Source: CAZYBU01 sp964645775
Lineage (GTDB): Bacteria; Spirochaetota; UBA4802; UBA5550
Direction of reading: 5' to 3'
DNA: 64,000 nucleotides
Assembly: GCA_964645775.1 (NCBI GenBank)
Contig: CAZYBU010000006.1
Span: 1-64,000 of the forward strand
Position numbers and translations under genes: made by a program. How positions within the stretch are numbered: position 1 is the stretch's first letter; each line of letters opens with the position of its first letter. The notes beneath the pieces are model-generated. The model had not been told where the DNA came from, did not search any database, and saw only the letters and a list, made by a program, of their open reading frames with translations. This document shows positions 17,659 to 26,878 of this stretch, in pieces.

Positions 17659-17769
17659 TTAGATTGAACAGGCTGAGAAGCCGCACTGTCGGCAGAAAAA
17701 GCATCCTGCCTCCGGTATCAGAACCGCTCCACAGTCAGGACAGAGATTTGAATGTTCAGCATCATTCAT
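17659..17769 (-). CDS. 36-residue zinc-ribbon protein like the NrdJ C-terminus
   Basis: A very small gene. The product has cysteines at 10, 13, 23, 26, 29 and 34 in the order C-P-x-C-G ... G-C-x-x-C-x-x-C-G-x-S-x-C. This is the pattern I know from the extreme C-terminal zinc ribbon of B12-dependent (class II) ribonucleotide reductase, here with no reductase attached. The ATG at 17769 has AGAGGT five bases upstream and a good promoter (17798-17826). It could be a subunit or electron-transfer tail working in trans, or an unrelated zinc-binding peptide. The family link is from the cysteine pattern only. Confidence 0.65.
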   Translation of the reverse strand: MNDAEHSNLCPDCGAVLIPEAGCFFCRQCGFSACSI

Positions 17770-17797
17770 GCCATACCTCTGTAACGCAAACAATAAG

Positions 17798-17826
17798 ATA
17801 GTAAAACTATGTTAAGTATTCGTCAA
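17798..17826 (-). promoter_or_regulatory. promoter of the small zinc-ribbon gene
   Basis: On the minus strand TTGACG (17826-17821), a 17-base spacer and TACTAT (17803-17798) form a good sigma-70-type promoter. The leader to the ATG at 17769 would be about 20-25 bases. Confidence 0.6.
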
Positions 17827-18095
17827 GCAAAAAAATTCCCTTTTGTGGATTTTTTTTAAGTTTTACGAAACAGGTAATTTGAAGAAAGAAGAATCCCTGG
17901 AGTATGAAATGATTGCAAAGAAGGGAGGGTTGAAAAAAAATGGCTATTCTGGCATGAGCACCTTGATTATTGAACAATACGATAGTACATTTGTCCTGTA
18001 TTTTCCGCTCATGCCCGGGACGTGTAACCCTATCCGCCTTCGGGCTCTCATATATTCCGTTAATCTTAATTTCAAAGAGAGGATCGACAGAAGAG

Positions 18096-19574
18096 ATGAC
18101 AAAACCTTCGTATGAACATGAAAAGAACCTTGAAGATATACTCAAAATGGACCTTGAACAGGCACAGGAACAGCCCGAGGAAGTAGGTGAATCTCCCGGT
18201 GTGGAGGGCCATGAGAGTTCCTTCGATTTTGATATACTCCCCGAGGAACTTGAAGAGTACCTGAACCAGTACGTTGTCCGCCAGGAGGAGACCGTCGAGA
18301 TCATTGCCACAAAGGTATGCACTCACTTTAAGCGTATGGTTCTTGAAAAGACTATGGACGAGAATGAACGTCTCGTGGGGAACATAAAGAGCAATATGCT
18401 TCTCATCGGTCCCACGGGGGTCGGCAAGACCTATATTATTAAATTGATTGCCCGGAGACTGGGAGTTCCCTTTGTAAAAGCTGACGCCACCAAGTTCAGT
18501 GAAACCGGTTATGTGGGAGGTGACGTGGAGGACCTTGTCCGCGAACTTGTCCATGAAGCGGAGGGGGACATCACGAAAGCCGAATACGGTATTATCTATA
18601 TCGATGAGATCGACAAGATAGCCTCTACAGGCTCGATGCACGGACCCGACGTTTCAAGGAGTGGCGTTCAGAGGAACCTTCTTAAACTTATGGAGGAGGC
18701 GGAAGTCGATCTGAAGACCCCCCATGACCTGGCCAGCCAGGTCGAAGCGGCCATGGAGGCTCAGCGTACCGGTAAGGTTAAGCATAAAAAGATTAATACC
18801 CGGAATATCCTGTTTATCGTCTCCGGTGCCTTTAACGATCTCGATCAAATTATCAATCGGAGATTGAACCGCCAGGCTATCGGTTTTGACAAGAGCAGGG
18901 CCACTTTCAAGGAACGGCAGCATGTTCTCCGTGAAGCCCGGACCGAGGACCTGATCCAGTACGGATTTGAATCGGAGTTTATAGGGCGATTACCCGTGTA
19001 TATCGTGCTTAACGATCTGGACACGGACGGTCTTTACGAGATACTGAAAAATGAATACAGTAATGTGATACTTGGAAAGAAACTCGATTTCCGGGCCTAC
19101 GGGATTGAGCTGACCTTTACGGATGCAGCCCTTTACAGGCTGGCTGAACAGGCACACAGGGAAAAGACCGGCGCCCGAGGGCTTCTCAGCGTCGTGGAGA
19201 AAGTGCTCATTCCCTTTGAAAAGGCCCTTCCCTCAACGAACGTACGTGAGCTGGAGGTAGATGATGACCTCCTGGACAGACCCCGGAAAAAACTCTTCGA
19301 TACGATTCTGGACGCTTCCATACGCACCTTCCAGTCAGAGTTTCTGGCAGAACATGGCATCTATCTGGAATTTGACGAGTCGGCCCGGGACGAGCTGCGG
19401 AAAAAGTTTGATGGCAGTCCCTCCGGAATCGTGGAATTCTGCCGGGAAGCTTTCAATGAATACTATCACGGTATCCGCCTGATAAAGAGAGATACTTTTT
19501 CTGTGACTGCCGAGGCAGTCAGGAGACCCACAGAATACCTGGACGAGTATATCAGGGAAAACTACAGTTCCTGA
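18096..19574 (+). CDS. ClpX-like AAA+ ATPase lacking the zinc-binding domain
   Basis: A 492-residue AAA+ unfoldase. Walker A GPTGVGKT near residue 105, a GYVGGDVEDLV pore loop and Walker B IIYIDEIDKIA match ClpX. An IGF tripeptide (in RQAIGFDKS) sits where ClpX carries the loop that docks on ClpP. The N-terminal 55 residues are acidic and contain no cysteine ribbon, unlike standard ClpX. An insert of about 25 residues (DLASQVEAAMEAQRTGK region) separates Walker B from sensor 1. I chose the ATG at 18096 because the upstream open frame does not look coding. It may be a paralogue with different substrates; partner unknown. Confidence 0.85.
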   Translation: MTKPSYEHEKNLEDILKMDLEQAQEQPEEVGESPGVEGHESSFDFDILPEELEEYLNQYVVRQEETVEIIATKVCTHFKRMVLEKTMDENERLVGNIKSNMLLIGPTGVGKTYIIKLIARRLGVPFVKADATKFSETGYVGGDVEDLVRELVHEAEGDITKAEYGIIYIDEIDKIASTGSMHGPDVSRSGVQRNLLKLMEEAEVDLKTPHDLASQVEAAMEAQRTGKVKHKKINTRNILFIVSGAFNDLDQIINRRLNRQAIGFDKSRATFKERQHVLREARTEDLIQYGFESEFIGRLPVYIVLNDLDTDGLYEILKNEYSNVILGKKLDFRAYGIELTFTDAALYRLAEQAHREKTGARGLLSVVEKVLIPFEKALPSTNVRELEVDDDLLDRPRKKLFDTILDASIRTFQSEFLAEHGIYLEFDESARDELRKKFDGSPSGIVEFCREAFNEYYHGIRLIKRDTFSVTAEAVRRPTEYLDEYIRENYSS

Positions 19575-19803
19575 GTTTTGCCCGTATTGGTCCGACATTC
19601 TGTGCAGCCGGTTTTCCCCGTAAATCATGGTTTTGCCGGTGAATACTCCGGGGTTTACTGATTGCCCGACGGTATGATGCTCTGAAGAAAATTGACATGG
19701 GTCTCCTCAAGTATCTCGTGGTTTTCTTCATATCATGCCTGATCCATGCCACGGCGTCCGGGTCCGGTGGCTGGTTGCCGGAAAGGGTTATATGGAGAAT
19801 GAA

Positions 19804-20199
19804 TTATCCCTTCGTCGATTCCCGGTTGATCTCATGGACACGGTAACCGGGCATGCGGTCCCGGAAAGCCTCCCCGGTTTGGGTCTCGGCCTGTTCCAGC
19901 ATATATCTTTCGTACATATAGAATCCAACAGGCACGGATATTTTAACAAGGGCCAGAAGAGAGATAAGTATCTGGGAAAGTCCCCTTCTGCGCACGGCTG
20001 AGTCTTCCTCGATTATAGGATGGTTTTTTATAAACCAGAAGACCACTGCTCCGGCAAGTCCAATGGAGACGAGATTAATGGCAAAGAGAATGGCCGCGCC
20101 GCCGGCTTCTTTCTGAGATTCCCTGATCTCTAATCCGTTTTGCTTATCAGTTTCCTCATGTTTTTTTAAGCGTTTGAAAAAATCTGATAATGGAAACAT
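19804..20199 (-). CDS. small two-span membrane protein
   Basis: A 131-residue protein. A charged N-terminal 34 residues are followed by two hydrophobic spans (about 35-60 and 75-98), then a charged tail. GAAGGG lies 6 bases before the ATG. No family recognised. The first codons contain one arm of a 14-bp inverted repeat whose other arm lies upstream of the gene. Confidence 0.55.
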   Translation of the reverse strand: MFPLSDFFKRLKKHEETDKQNGLEIRESQKEAGGAAILFAINLVSIGLAGAVVFWFIKNHPIIEEDSAVRRRGLSQILISLLALVKISVPVGFYMYERYMLEQAETQTGEAFRDRMPGYRVHEINRESTKG

Positions 20200-20400
20200 A
20201 CCGGCCCTTCATAATCGTGATGAACGGGGATATAAGCGCGTCATCCTGGTTTTTCAAACGCTTTTATACGGTGAACGTAAAAAAGTGAGCATAATAATCA
20301 TCGCAAGGTTCACTCGGATTCCACGAGACACTTTCTCTTGCCCGTAATAAATTTGTTGATCACCTGTTCGAAAGAAAATAATCTGAACATCAGATTGATC

Positions 20401-21207
20401 ATGGATACGACAAACATCATACTCGCTTTTTCCTTGACCCTCTTTGCCGGACTTGCCACAGGCATTGGAAGCGCTCTGGCCTTCTTTTCCCGGAAAACCA
20501 ACACGGCCTTTCTTTCTGTAGCCCTCGGTTTTTCCGCCGGAGTCATGCTCTATGTCTCCTTCGTTGAGATTATGACCAAGGCCCGGGAGTCCCTGACCGA
20601 AGTCCTGGGAGGGGTACAGGGGAACCTCGTGACCGTAATCTCCTTCTTCGGCGGGATTTTCTTCATAGCGGTTATCGACCGCCTCGTGCCATCGGCGGAA
20701 AATCCCCATGAGGTCTACAGGATCGAAGAGATGGAGAACGGAAATATTCCGGATGAGAGGCTTCTTCGCATGGGTCTTTTTTCCGCCCTTGCCATCGCCA
20801 TCCATAATTTCCCTGAAGGACTGGCTACCTTTGCATCGGCCCTTCAGGACCCATCCATAGGGATATCCATAGCCGTTGCCGTCGCCATTCATAACATACC
20901 GGAGGGTATCGCGGTCTCTGTCCCCATATTCTACGCTACAGGCAGCAGAAAGAAGGCCTTTATTTATTCTTTCTTGTCAGGCCTTGCCGAACCGGTTGGG
21001 GCCCTGATCGGTTTTACCCTCCTTATGCCTTTCTTTAATGACATGACCTTCGGTATACTCTTTGCCGTGGTGGCAGGGATTATGGTCTTCATATCTCTGG
21101 ATGAGCTCCTTCCCGCTGCCGAAGAATATGGAGAACATCATCTTTCCATATACGGACTTATCGCCGGAATGATGGTTATGGCAATAAGCCTGTTGCTTTT
21201 AGCGTGA
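20401..21207 (+). CDS. zupT: ZIP-family zinc transporter (ZupT-like)
   Basis: A 268-residue metal importer with about eight membrane spans. The signature helices are present: HNFPEGLATF in span 4 and HNIPEGIAVSVP in span 5, carrying the His, Asn, Pro and Glu metal ligands of ZupT/ZIP proteins that bring Zn2+ and other divalent metals inward. The start at 20401 places the first helix at the N-terminus; a longer frame upstream adds an implausible leader. The ribosome-binding site is weak. Confidence 0.92.
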   Translation: MDTTNIILAFSLTLFAGLATGIGSALAFFSRKTNTAFLSVALGFSAGVMLYVSFVEIMTKARESLTEVLGGVQGNLVTVISFFGGIFFIAVIDRLVPSAENPHEVYRIEEMENGNIPDERLLRMGLFSALAIAIHNFPEGLATFASALQDPSIGISIAVAVAIHNIPEGIAVSVPIFYATGSRKKAFIYSFLSGLAEPVGALIGFTLLMPFFNDMTFGILFAVVAGIMVFISLDELLPAAEEYGEHHLSIYGLIAGMMVMAISLLLLA

Positions 21208-21247
21208 AAATTTTGCAGTTGAGCCCGGGAGTTAAATGTAAAAAGCT

Positions 21248-22243
21248 ATGCTAAACAGAAATTATTACAGCCTGATTCTTGCGGTAATTCTTCTGCTTCC
21301 CGTGACCCTTTCGGCGGGAATGATAAAGAAGGATGGGGCTCGCATTCCACGCGGATATTCTTTACCGGAATCGGAACAAATATCCTTCGCCACGGGGGAG
21401 TACCGTCTTGAACTCTATGCCCGTTCTTTCAGCCAGGGAAACGCGGTCTATCTGGAGGTGGTTCCCCTGGAAGAGCCGGGGGAACCTGTCGTCTATTTCA
21501 GAGGAAAGAGACTTCCACTGACAAAAAAGGAATGGGGATACCGGGGACTCTTTCCTCTTGGACCGAACCTGAAGAAGGGGAACTATCCCCTTCTGATCAA
21601 GTACGACTATCGTGAAAAGGCCGTATCTTACCGTTTTAACCTGGAAGTATCGGACACCGCTTTTCATCATTACAAGAAGCCTCTCTATTTCGGAAAGTAC
21701 TCCAACATGAGCTATCTGCAAAAGCCGGAGGTCATACGCCGCATAAAAGAAGAGAAGATCAAAAAAGGGAAGGCCTTCTCCATCGATAGTGAAGACAAAC
21801 TGGAGAAAGGCCGATCCCATCCCAGAGACATGCATTATATCACCTCACCTTTTTGGGCCAGCCGAACTCTTTATGTCTACAGCGTAAAGAACGGGAAGAA
21901 GGTCCGTGAAAAAAACAGGATCCGTGTTCACAGAGGACTTGACCTTCGCGGAGTTAAGGGAACCCCGGTTTACGCCCTGGCGGACGGGGAGGTGGTTATG
22001 GCAGAGGAGCTTTTTTACGAGGGGAACTTCGTCCTTATCGATCACGGGAACCGGGTCTTTACTTATTATATGCACCTGGACAGTATTGATGTTAAAAAGG
22101 GGGACCGGGTTAGGGCCGGGGAACTGGTTGCTAGAGTCGGTTCCACGGGAGTCTCCACTGCATCCCACCTCCATGTATCCTTTATCATACGGGGGGTTCA
22201 GGTGGACCCGCTAAGTATTCTGCCCCTTCCTTTCAGAGACTAG
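21248..22243 (+). CDS. secreted M23 (LytM) metallopeptidase
   Basis: A 331-residue exported protein: signal peptide (1-23), a beta-rich linker domain, then a C-terminal LytM domain with the full zinc set His228 and Asp232 (HRGLD) and His307/His309 (HLH), plus His276. Such enzymes cut peptide cross-links in peptidoglycan. All ligands are present so it is likely active. It ends overlapping the convergent zinc-ribbon membrane gene by 11 bases, in a neighbourhood with a class A PBP. Confidence 0.92.
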   Translation: MLNRNYYSLILAVILLLPVTLSAGMIKKDGARIPRGYSLPESEQISFATGEYRLELYARSFSQGNAVYLEVVPLEEPGEPVVYFRGKRLPLTKKEWGYRGLFPLGPNLKKGNYPLLIKYDYREKAVSYRFNLEVSDTAFHHYKKPLYFGKYSNMSYLQKPEVIRRIKEEKIKKGKAFSIDSEDKLEKGRSHPRDMHYITSPFWASRTLYVYSVKNGKKVREKNRIRVHRGLDLRGVKGTPVYALADGEVVMAEELFYEGNFVLIDHGNRVFTYYMHLDSIDVKKGDRVRAGELVARVGSTGVSTASHLHVSFIIRGVQVDPLSILPLPFRD

Positions 22244-23549
22244 GTAACACATTTTTCGCAAGGGCAAAAAGAAGGGCGAGGGACAGGGTGAGGATAAGGA
22301 GGTCCCGCCATTGCGAAGGATGTATTCCTCTTTCTTTTTCTTCCAGCCGGTAGATCTCAATGGAGAGGGATGCGGAGAGTGAGAGAAAGAGGGTGGTAAA
22401 ACCGATGGAGAGGGCTGAGAGGAAGGTCCCGGCCAGGATACCGGGAACGCCTCCGGGGAAGGGGGCCGGTGTGGCCGTTAATCCACCCAGGGGCAGGGAG
22501 AAGATCGATATCCCGCCCAGGAGAGTGGGCAGAGCCACGGTAACATCACCGGAAGAGGCAAGTGAAAAGAGCCGGCTAGTGAGCGCCACCGAACCGCCAT
22601 GGATAAGAGCAAAGGCCTGCCAGGCGAGGGAAAGAAATGAAAGAAAAATTATTAAATCCATTAATAGATAAAGATGACGTCTCCTGCCCAGGTCAAATAA
22701 ACGCCTGGCCGACTCTTTCAGGTCACCTCCTGTCGAGGCCAGAACGGGGGGCAGGAAGAGGGTGGAATAGAGAATAGCGAAAGTCAGGAAAAGTCCGGCC
22801 AGATAGAGGGGAAGAAGGAGCAGTGTGAAAAGAAATATGCCTCCGCCCGGCAGGATGGCAAAGAGATTCATGATACCTCCCGCTGCCAGGAGCAGGAGAA
22901 TGAGCATTCCGAAGGAGACCATGAGAGACCGAAGCGGTCTCCCCTCTCCCTTCATTAGGCTCGTGGCCCGTACAGAGGCGCCTCCCATGTAAAGGAACCA
23001 GGCCAGGGCCGGCAGCATAAGGGTCCCCAGGGAACGTATAAAGGGAGGCAACGACTCTCCAGCGAAGAGGGGTAAGGATGCGGCCTGACTTATCAGCGTG
23101 ATGCCCACGGCCGGTACCAGGTGCACGGCCAGGGAGGATACCGTCAGGGACCCCCGTCCCGCTTCAAGAAGAGAGTGGAACAATCCTGTCTCTCCCGCGC
23201 CTTCAGTCTTTTCCGGCCTCCTTTCCGTATCCTGCCCGGCTTTTTGTTCATAGAGGGGACGGGCAGGCGTCTTAGGGGCGACAGGCGAATCTCCGTAAAC
23301 CTCGTGACGATTGAATCGTACCGTAAAGGTCTCCGAGCAGCGCCGACAGGTGAACCTGTATTCCTCCTTTTCCGGTCTCTGGTACGTGAGGGCGTAGGGC
23401 GACCGGCATGAATTGCAGAAAACCACACGGATAGTTCTGCCGCATTCTGAGCAGGTTATGCGGTCATTTCTCGCCACCTTTTCCCGCTCAAGGGAATAAC
23501 GGCTTCCACAGTGGGAGCAGGCAACGTGTATGATCTCCGGTTTATTCAT
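22233..23549 (-). CDS. zinc-ribbon membrane protein of unknown function
   Basis: A 438-residue protein. The first 80 residues hold four CxxC pairs (CSHC, CSEC, CNSC, CRRC), like MJ0042-type zinc ribbons. A polar linker follows, then about 6-8 membrane spans from residue 135 onward. It overlaps the 3' end of the PBP gene by 8 bases, so the two are probably translated together. A role linked to envelope assembly is inference from that coupling. Confidence 0.7.
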   Translation of the reverse strand: MNKPEIIHVACSHCGSRYSLEREKVARNDRITCSECGRTIRVVFCNSCRSPYALTYQRPEKEEYRFTCRRCSETFTVRFNRHEVYGDSPVAPKTPARPLYEQKAGQDTERRPEKTEGAGETGLFHSLLEAGRGSLTVSSLAVHLVPAVGITLISQAASLPLFAGESLPPFIRSLGTLMLPALAWFLYMGGASVRATSLMKGEGRPLRSLMVSFGMLILLLLAAGGIMNLFAILPGGGIFLFTLLLLPLYLAGLFLTFAILYSTLFLPPVLASTGGDLKESARRLFDLGRRRHLYLLMDLIIFLSFLSLAWQAFALIHGGSVALTSRLFSLASSGDVTVALPTLLGGISIFSLPLGGLTATPAPFPGGVPGILAGTFLSALSIGFTTLFLSLSASLSIEIYRLEEKERGIHPSQWRDLLILTLSLALLFALAKNVLPSL

Positions 23550-25842
23550 TACCAGAAGAAAGCCCCGTCGAAGGGGGGGTGTCCATCATTTTTTCGAGGA
23601 TGCCGTCCTCCTCCTCATCTCCTTCCGGCGGCCGAATACCCTGGTAGAGGTCGTGTTTTCCGTCGCAAAGAGCCACGGGTTCGGTTCCCCGTATGAAATG
23701 CTCGGCCGTTACGGAACATTCTCCGGAAGGAAGCCTGCCGGAATGGCGGCAAATCTGAAGGGTCACCACACCTTCCGGCTTTTTCGGAAAAGAGTGTCCT
23801 TTCTCCTCATTAACAACACCACGAATGAAGGAGGCCCAAACCGGGGCGGCCACAACGGAACCGCTCTTTCCTCCGCCCAATGTGTAGACAGGAAGGTCGC
23901 ATCCGAACCAGACAACGGCCGTGGTCGATGGTGTGAATCCCGCGAACCATGCGTCCCGGTAGTTAGTGGTGGTCCCGGTCTTTCCCGCTGCCGTGACTCC
24001 CAGGCCCCGGCTGCCGCCCGTGGCCCCCCGGGCGGTACCTCTCTCAACCACGTCCACCAGGAGTGTACGGAGAACGTACGCGGTTTCCTGTGGCATGATC
24101 TGTTTGCCGCCGGCCCGGCCCGGATTATAGATGGCCCTGCCCGAGGCGTCCTCTACCCGGGTAATCGCGCGGGGTTGGAGGGACTGACCCTGGCGTGCGA
24201 TGGTGGCGTAGCCCCGGGCCATCTCCAGGGGAGTCAGTTCAGAGCTTCCCAGGGCAAGAGTCGGGTCCAGGGTAAACCGGTCCATGGAGGTGCCGGTGCA
24301 GAGGGACGCGAAACGGGCGATGGTTTTACCTCCAGTCCGCCTGTAGATTTCTACGGGAACCACATTCAGGGAAAAGCGGAAGGCGTCCCGGGCCAGGATA
24401 CGCCCCCGGTATGAACGGTCATAGTTGGCCGGCTCCCAGTCATCATCCTTCTGCTGGTGGAAGGCCAGGGGAAGGTCGCTGAAGGGAGTGGCCGCCGTGA
24501 TGACCTTCTCGTTAATGGCGGCGCCGTAAAGGAAAGTCTTGAAGGCTGAACCGGGCTGTCTGCGGGAACGTATCGCCCGGTTAAGCTGGTTCAGGGTCTC
24601 GAAGTTTCTGCCGCCTACCATGGCCAGTATCCCTCCGGTTTTGTTGTCCAGGGCGATAAGGGCGCCGTTCAGCCGTACACCCAGGACCGCCTTACGGTAG
24701 CGGTACTGGAAATCGTCGGTCATGGTTCCCAGTTCCGGGCACCCGAAAAGGAGTGAGGCAAGAGCCGTATCCTCCGTCATGTATTCCCGCAGGGCACGGA
24801 GATGAGATGTTGATCCAGCGCATGGTTGTCCCTGAAGGGAACACTCAACGCGGGAGATACGGTAAGCGTTGTTTCGTCGTACGTCGGCGTCATGCCGTTC
24901 AATACCCTCCTTAACGGCCTTTCGCGCGGAGGTCTGGTAATCCAGGTCGAGTGTGGTGTGGATTGTCAGTCCTCCTGTGTAGACCTTCTGCTCCCCGAAT
25001 TTTTCAATGGCCCACTGACGGATGAAATCCGTGAAAAAGGGGGCCTTGCCATCCTGAAGGTGACGCACTGTCTCCGTGGGAGACCGGAGGCGCGTGCTGA
25101 CTTCAAAGTTTTTCCAGAACCGGTCGAGCCTTTCCTCTGCGGCAATGAATGACGTGCCGTGAATATTCCGCATGAGCTTGCGGTGCCGGTATCGTGCCAG
25201 GTGAGGATGACGCAGGGGAGAATAATGGAGAGGAGCGGGAGGGATCGTGGCGAGGAGAGTGGCTTCAATATCCGTGATCTCTTTCAGTTCCTTGCCGAAG
25301 TAGAAGGATGCCGCCTCCGCGACTCCGTAGACACCATGTCCGAAGTAGACCCGGTTCAGGTACTGTTCCAGAATGACCTGTTTGCCCAGCTTGCGTTCCA
25401 GAAGGGGAGCCAGTATCAGTTCCAGAATTTTCCTTTCCAGGGTGCGCTCCCGGGTGGTAAAGGCCTGCTTTACAAGCTGCTGGGTGATCGTGGAGCCGCC
25501 CTGGTCGAAGCTTCCCCTGGCCACGTCGTAGACCAGGGCCCGGAGTATACCTCCGGGATCGATCCCCATGTGATAGAAGAAGTTCCGGTCCTCGGCCGTG
25601 AGAAAGGCCGCGATAACCGGTTTCGGAATATCCTCGAAAGAGACGACCTTCTGGCTTTCCCGGAAGAATCGGGTCACAAGTCTTCCTCTCCGGTCCAGTA
25701 CCCGGGTCGGTCGCTTGAGAGTCATATCGGGCAGATTCGAGATCAATTGCCTGTGCGCGGCATAGACATAGACCAGCAGGGGCACAGGGAGGAGAAGGGC
25801 CACAATGAGAATGATGAGAGAGAGTCGTTTTATGGTTGTCAT
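23542..25842 (-). CDS. class A penicillin-binding protein (bifunctional PBP1)
   Basis: A 766-residue inner-membrane enzyme that polymerises and cross-links peptidoglycan. N-terminal membrane anchor (8-28). GT51 transglycosylase with catalytic Glu84 in EDRNFF and QGGSTITQQ (114-122). Transpeptidase with Ser432-x-x-Lys435 (PGSAFK), an SLN motif and AGKTGTT near the C-terminus. The C-terminal tail has four cysteines (CRHSGRLPSGEC and later). One of two class A PBPs in this window. First gene of a pair with the zinc-ribbon membrane protein; divergent from the secreted protein at 25894. Confidence 0.94.
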   Translation of the reverse strand: MTTIKRLSLIILIVALLLPVPLLVYVYAAHRQLISNLPDMTLKRPTRVLDRRGRLVTRFFRESQKVVSFEDIPKPVIAAFLTAEDRNFFYHMGIDPGGILRALVYDVARGSFDQGGSTITQQLVKQAFTTRERTLERKILELILAPLLERKLGKQVILEQYLNRVYFGHGVYGVAEAASFYFGKELKEITDIEATLLATIPPAPLHYSPLRHPHLARYRHRKLMRNIHGTSFIAAEERLDRFWKNFEVSTRLRSPTETVRHLQDGKAPFFTDFIRQWAIEKFGEQKVYTGGLTIHTTLDLDYQTSARKAVKEGIERHDADVRRNNAYRISRVECSLQGQPCAGSTSHLRALREYMTEDTALASLLFGCPELGTMTDDFQYRYRKAVLGVRLNGALIALDNKTGGILAMVGGRNFETLNQLNRAIRSRRQPGSAFKTFLYGAAINEKVITAATPFSDLPLAFHQQKDDDWEPANYDRSYRGRILARDAFRFSLNVVPVEIYRRTGGKTIARFASLCTGTSMDRFTLDPTLALGSSELTPLEMARGYATIARQGQSLQPRAITRVEDASGRAIYNPGRAGGKQIMPQETAYVLRTLLVDVVERGTARGATGGSRGLGVTAAGKTGTTTNYRDAWFAGFTPSTTAVVWFGCDLPVYTLGGGKSGSVVAAPVWASFIRGVVNEEKGHSFPKKPEGVVTLQICRHSGRLPSGECSVTAEHFIRGTEPVALCDGKHDLYQGIRPPEGDEEEDGILEKMMDTPPSTGLSSGNE

Positions 25843-25893
25843 GGTTTCCGGGACCCTGTAGTCTCACTATCATCAGTAATCTGAGGCGCGCGG

Positions 25894-26370
25894 ATGGTAA
25901 AGCAGAATATGAAGAGAATGGCCCTGATTCTCGGTTTTATGGCACTTGTTTCAACGGTGAACGGGGAGACCATCAACCAGAAGGAACTCGACAGCTACGG
26001 ACAGATGCTCTTCTCCCTGATACAGAAGCGTTCATCTGTGTCGGAGCGCCAGATCCGGGAAACACTGGAAGGTATCCTGCCGATGGAGAAGGGGGAACAG
26101 GGAGGAATTCGTCTCTCTGATAAACTGGCCCTGTTTGTGAAACGGTACAGGAGCCACGGTATGGACCTGGAACAGGCGGAGCTCTATGTCAGCAACCGTG
26201 ATCGCATTCTCATTCTTACCCTTTCAAAAAAAGATGAGAAAAGCTATCAGCTCTACCTGAGATATCATTACGATCCGGAAACAAGCCTTCTTGACCTCCA
26301 GGACGTCCATTTCTCCCGGCTTTACCGCAGGGGAAGTGATGAACTGAAACGTTTTTTCCAGTATCGCTGA
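25894..26370 (+). CDS. secreted protein of unknown function
   Basis: A 158-residue protein with a signal peptide (hydrophobic core about 8-22) and a mixed, charged mature part. GAGG lies about 8 bases before the ATG; an in-frame ATG five codons later is possible. It is 21 bases upstream of a membrane thioredoxin and likely cotranscribed. No family recognised. Confidence 0.6.
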   Translation: MVKQNMKRMALILGFMALVSTVNGETINQKELDSYGQMLFSLIQKRSSVSERQIRETLEGILPMEKGEQGGIRLSDKLALFVKRYRSHGMDLEQAELYVSNRDRILILTLSKKDEKSYQLYLRYHYDPETSLLDLQDVHFSRLYRRGSDELKRFFQYR

Positions 26371-26391
26371 TAATTGAGGAGTAATGTACGT

Positions 26392-26775
26392 ATGATAGCT
26401 GTTTACATAATCGGTGGTATCTTTCTTGCCTTTATACTGCTCCAGTTTTTTCTTCGCCACAGGATGAAACGGATGAAGGGCCAGCCCGTGCCTGAAGTTT
26501 CAGGAGAGACGGGAAGGGCCCTGAAGGGGAAGGAACCGGTTCTTATCTACTTTTACAGTCCAGCCTGCGGGGCATGCCGCCAGATGACCCCGGTTGTGGA
26601 GGACATGGCGTCCCGGAATTTCAACGTATTCCTGGTCAACGTTGCGGAGGATATGGAAACGGCCATGAAATTCGGAGTTATGGGTACACCAACAACCGTT
26701 CTGGCTGAAGAAGGGGTAATCAGGGAGATAGTTATCGGTCCCCGTCAGAGGGAAGAGCTCTATTCCCTGCTCTGA
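26392..26775 (+). CDS. membrane-anchored thioredoxin-like protein
   Basis: A 127-residue protein with an N-terminal membrane span (1-22), a basic turn, then a thioredoxin domain with active-site Cys59-Gly-Ala-Cys62 and the cis-proline in MGTPTTV. The topology (short N-terminus, positive residues after the span) suggests the domain faces the cytoplasm. GAGGAG lies 10 bases before the ATG at 26392; a TTG six codons upstream is less likely. It would reduce or sense disulphides near the membrane. Confidence 0.82.
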   Translation: MIAVYIIGGIFLAFILLQFFLRHRMKRMKGQPVPEVSGETGRALKGKEPVLIYFYSPACGACRQMTPVVEDMASRNFNVFLVNVAEDMETAMKFGVMGTPTTVLAEEGVIREIVIGPRQREELYSLL

Positions 26776-26878
26776 AATTCTTCAGAGTGTGAATGATCCA
26801 TTTCACGTAAATAAGCGTTCCCATATAGGCTTGACACTCTGGCCTGTCGTTCTTTCATTTCACACATAAGGTAGACCG

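Noticed and set aside
17843..18115. 90-codon plus-strand ORF before the ClpX-like gene
   Set aside because: Overlaps the true start region of the ClpX-like gene, has no ribosome-binding site, and its composition looks non-coding.
19697..19846. 49-codon plus-strand ORF with a signal-peptide-like N-terminus after the ClpX-like gene
   Set aside because: No clear ribosome-binding site, overlaps the 3' end of the minus-strand membrane gene by 43 bases, and the second half has no protein-like pattern.
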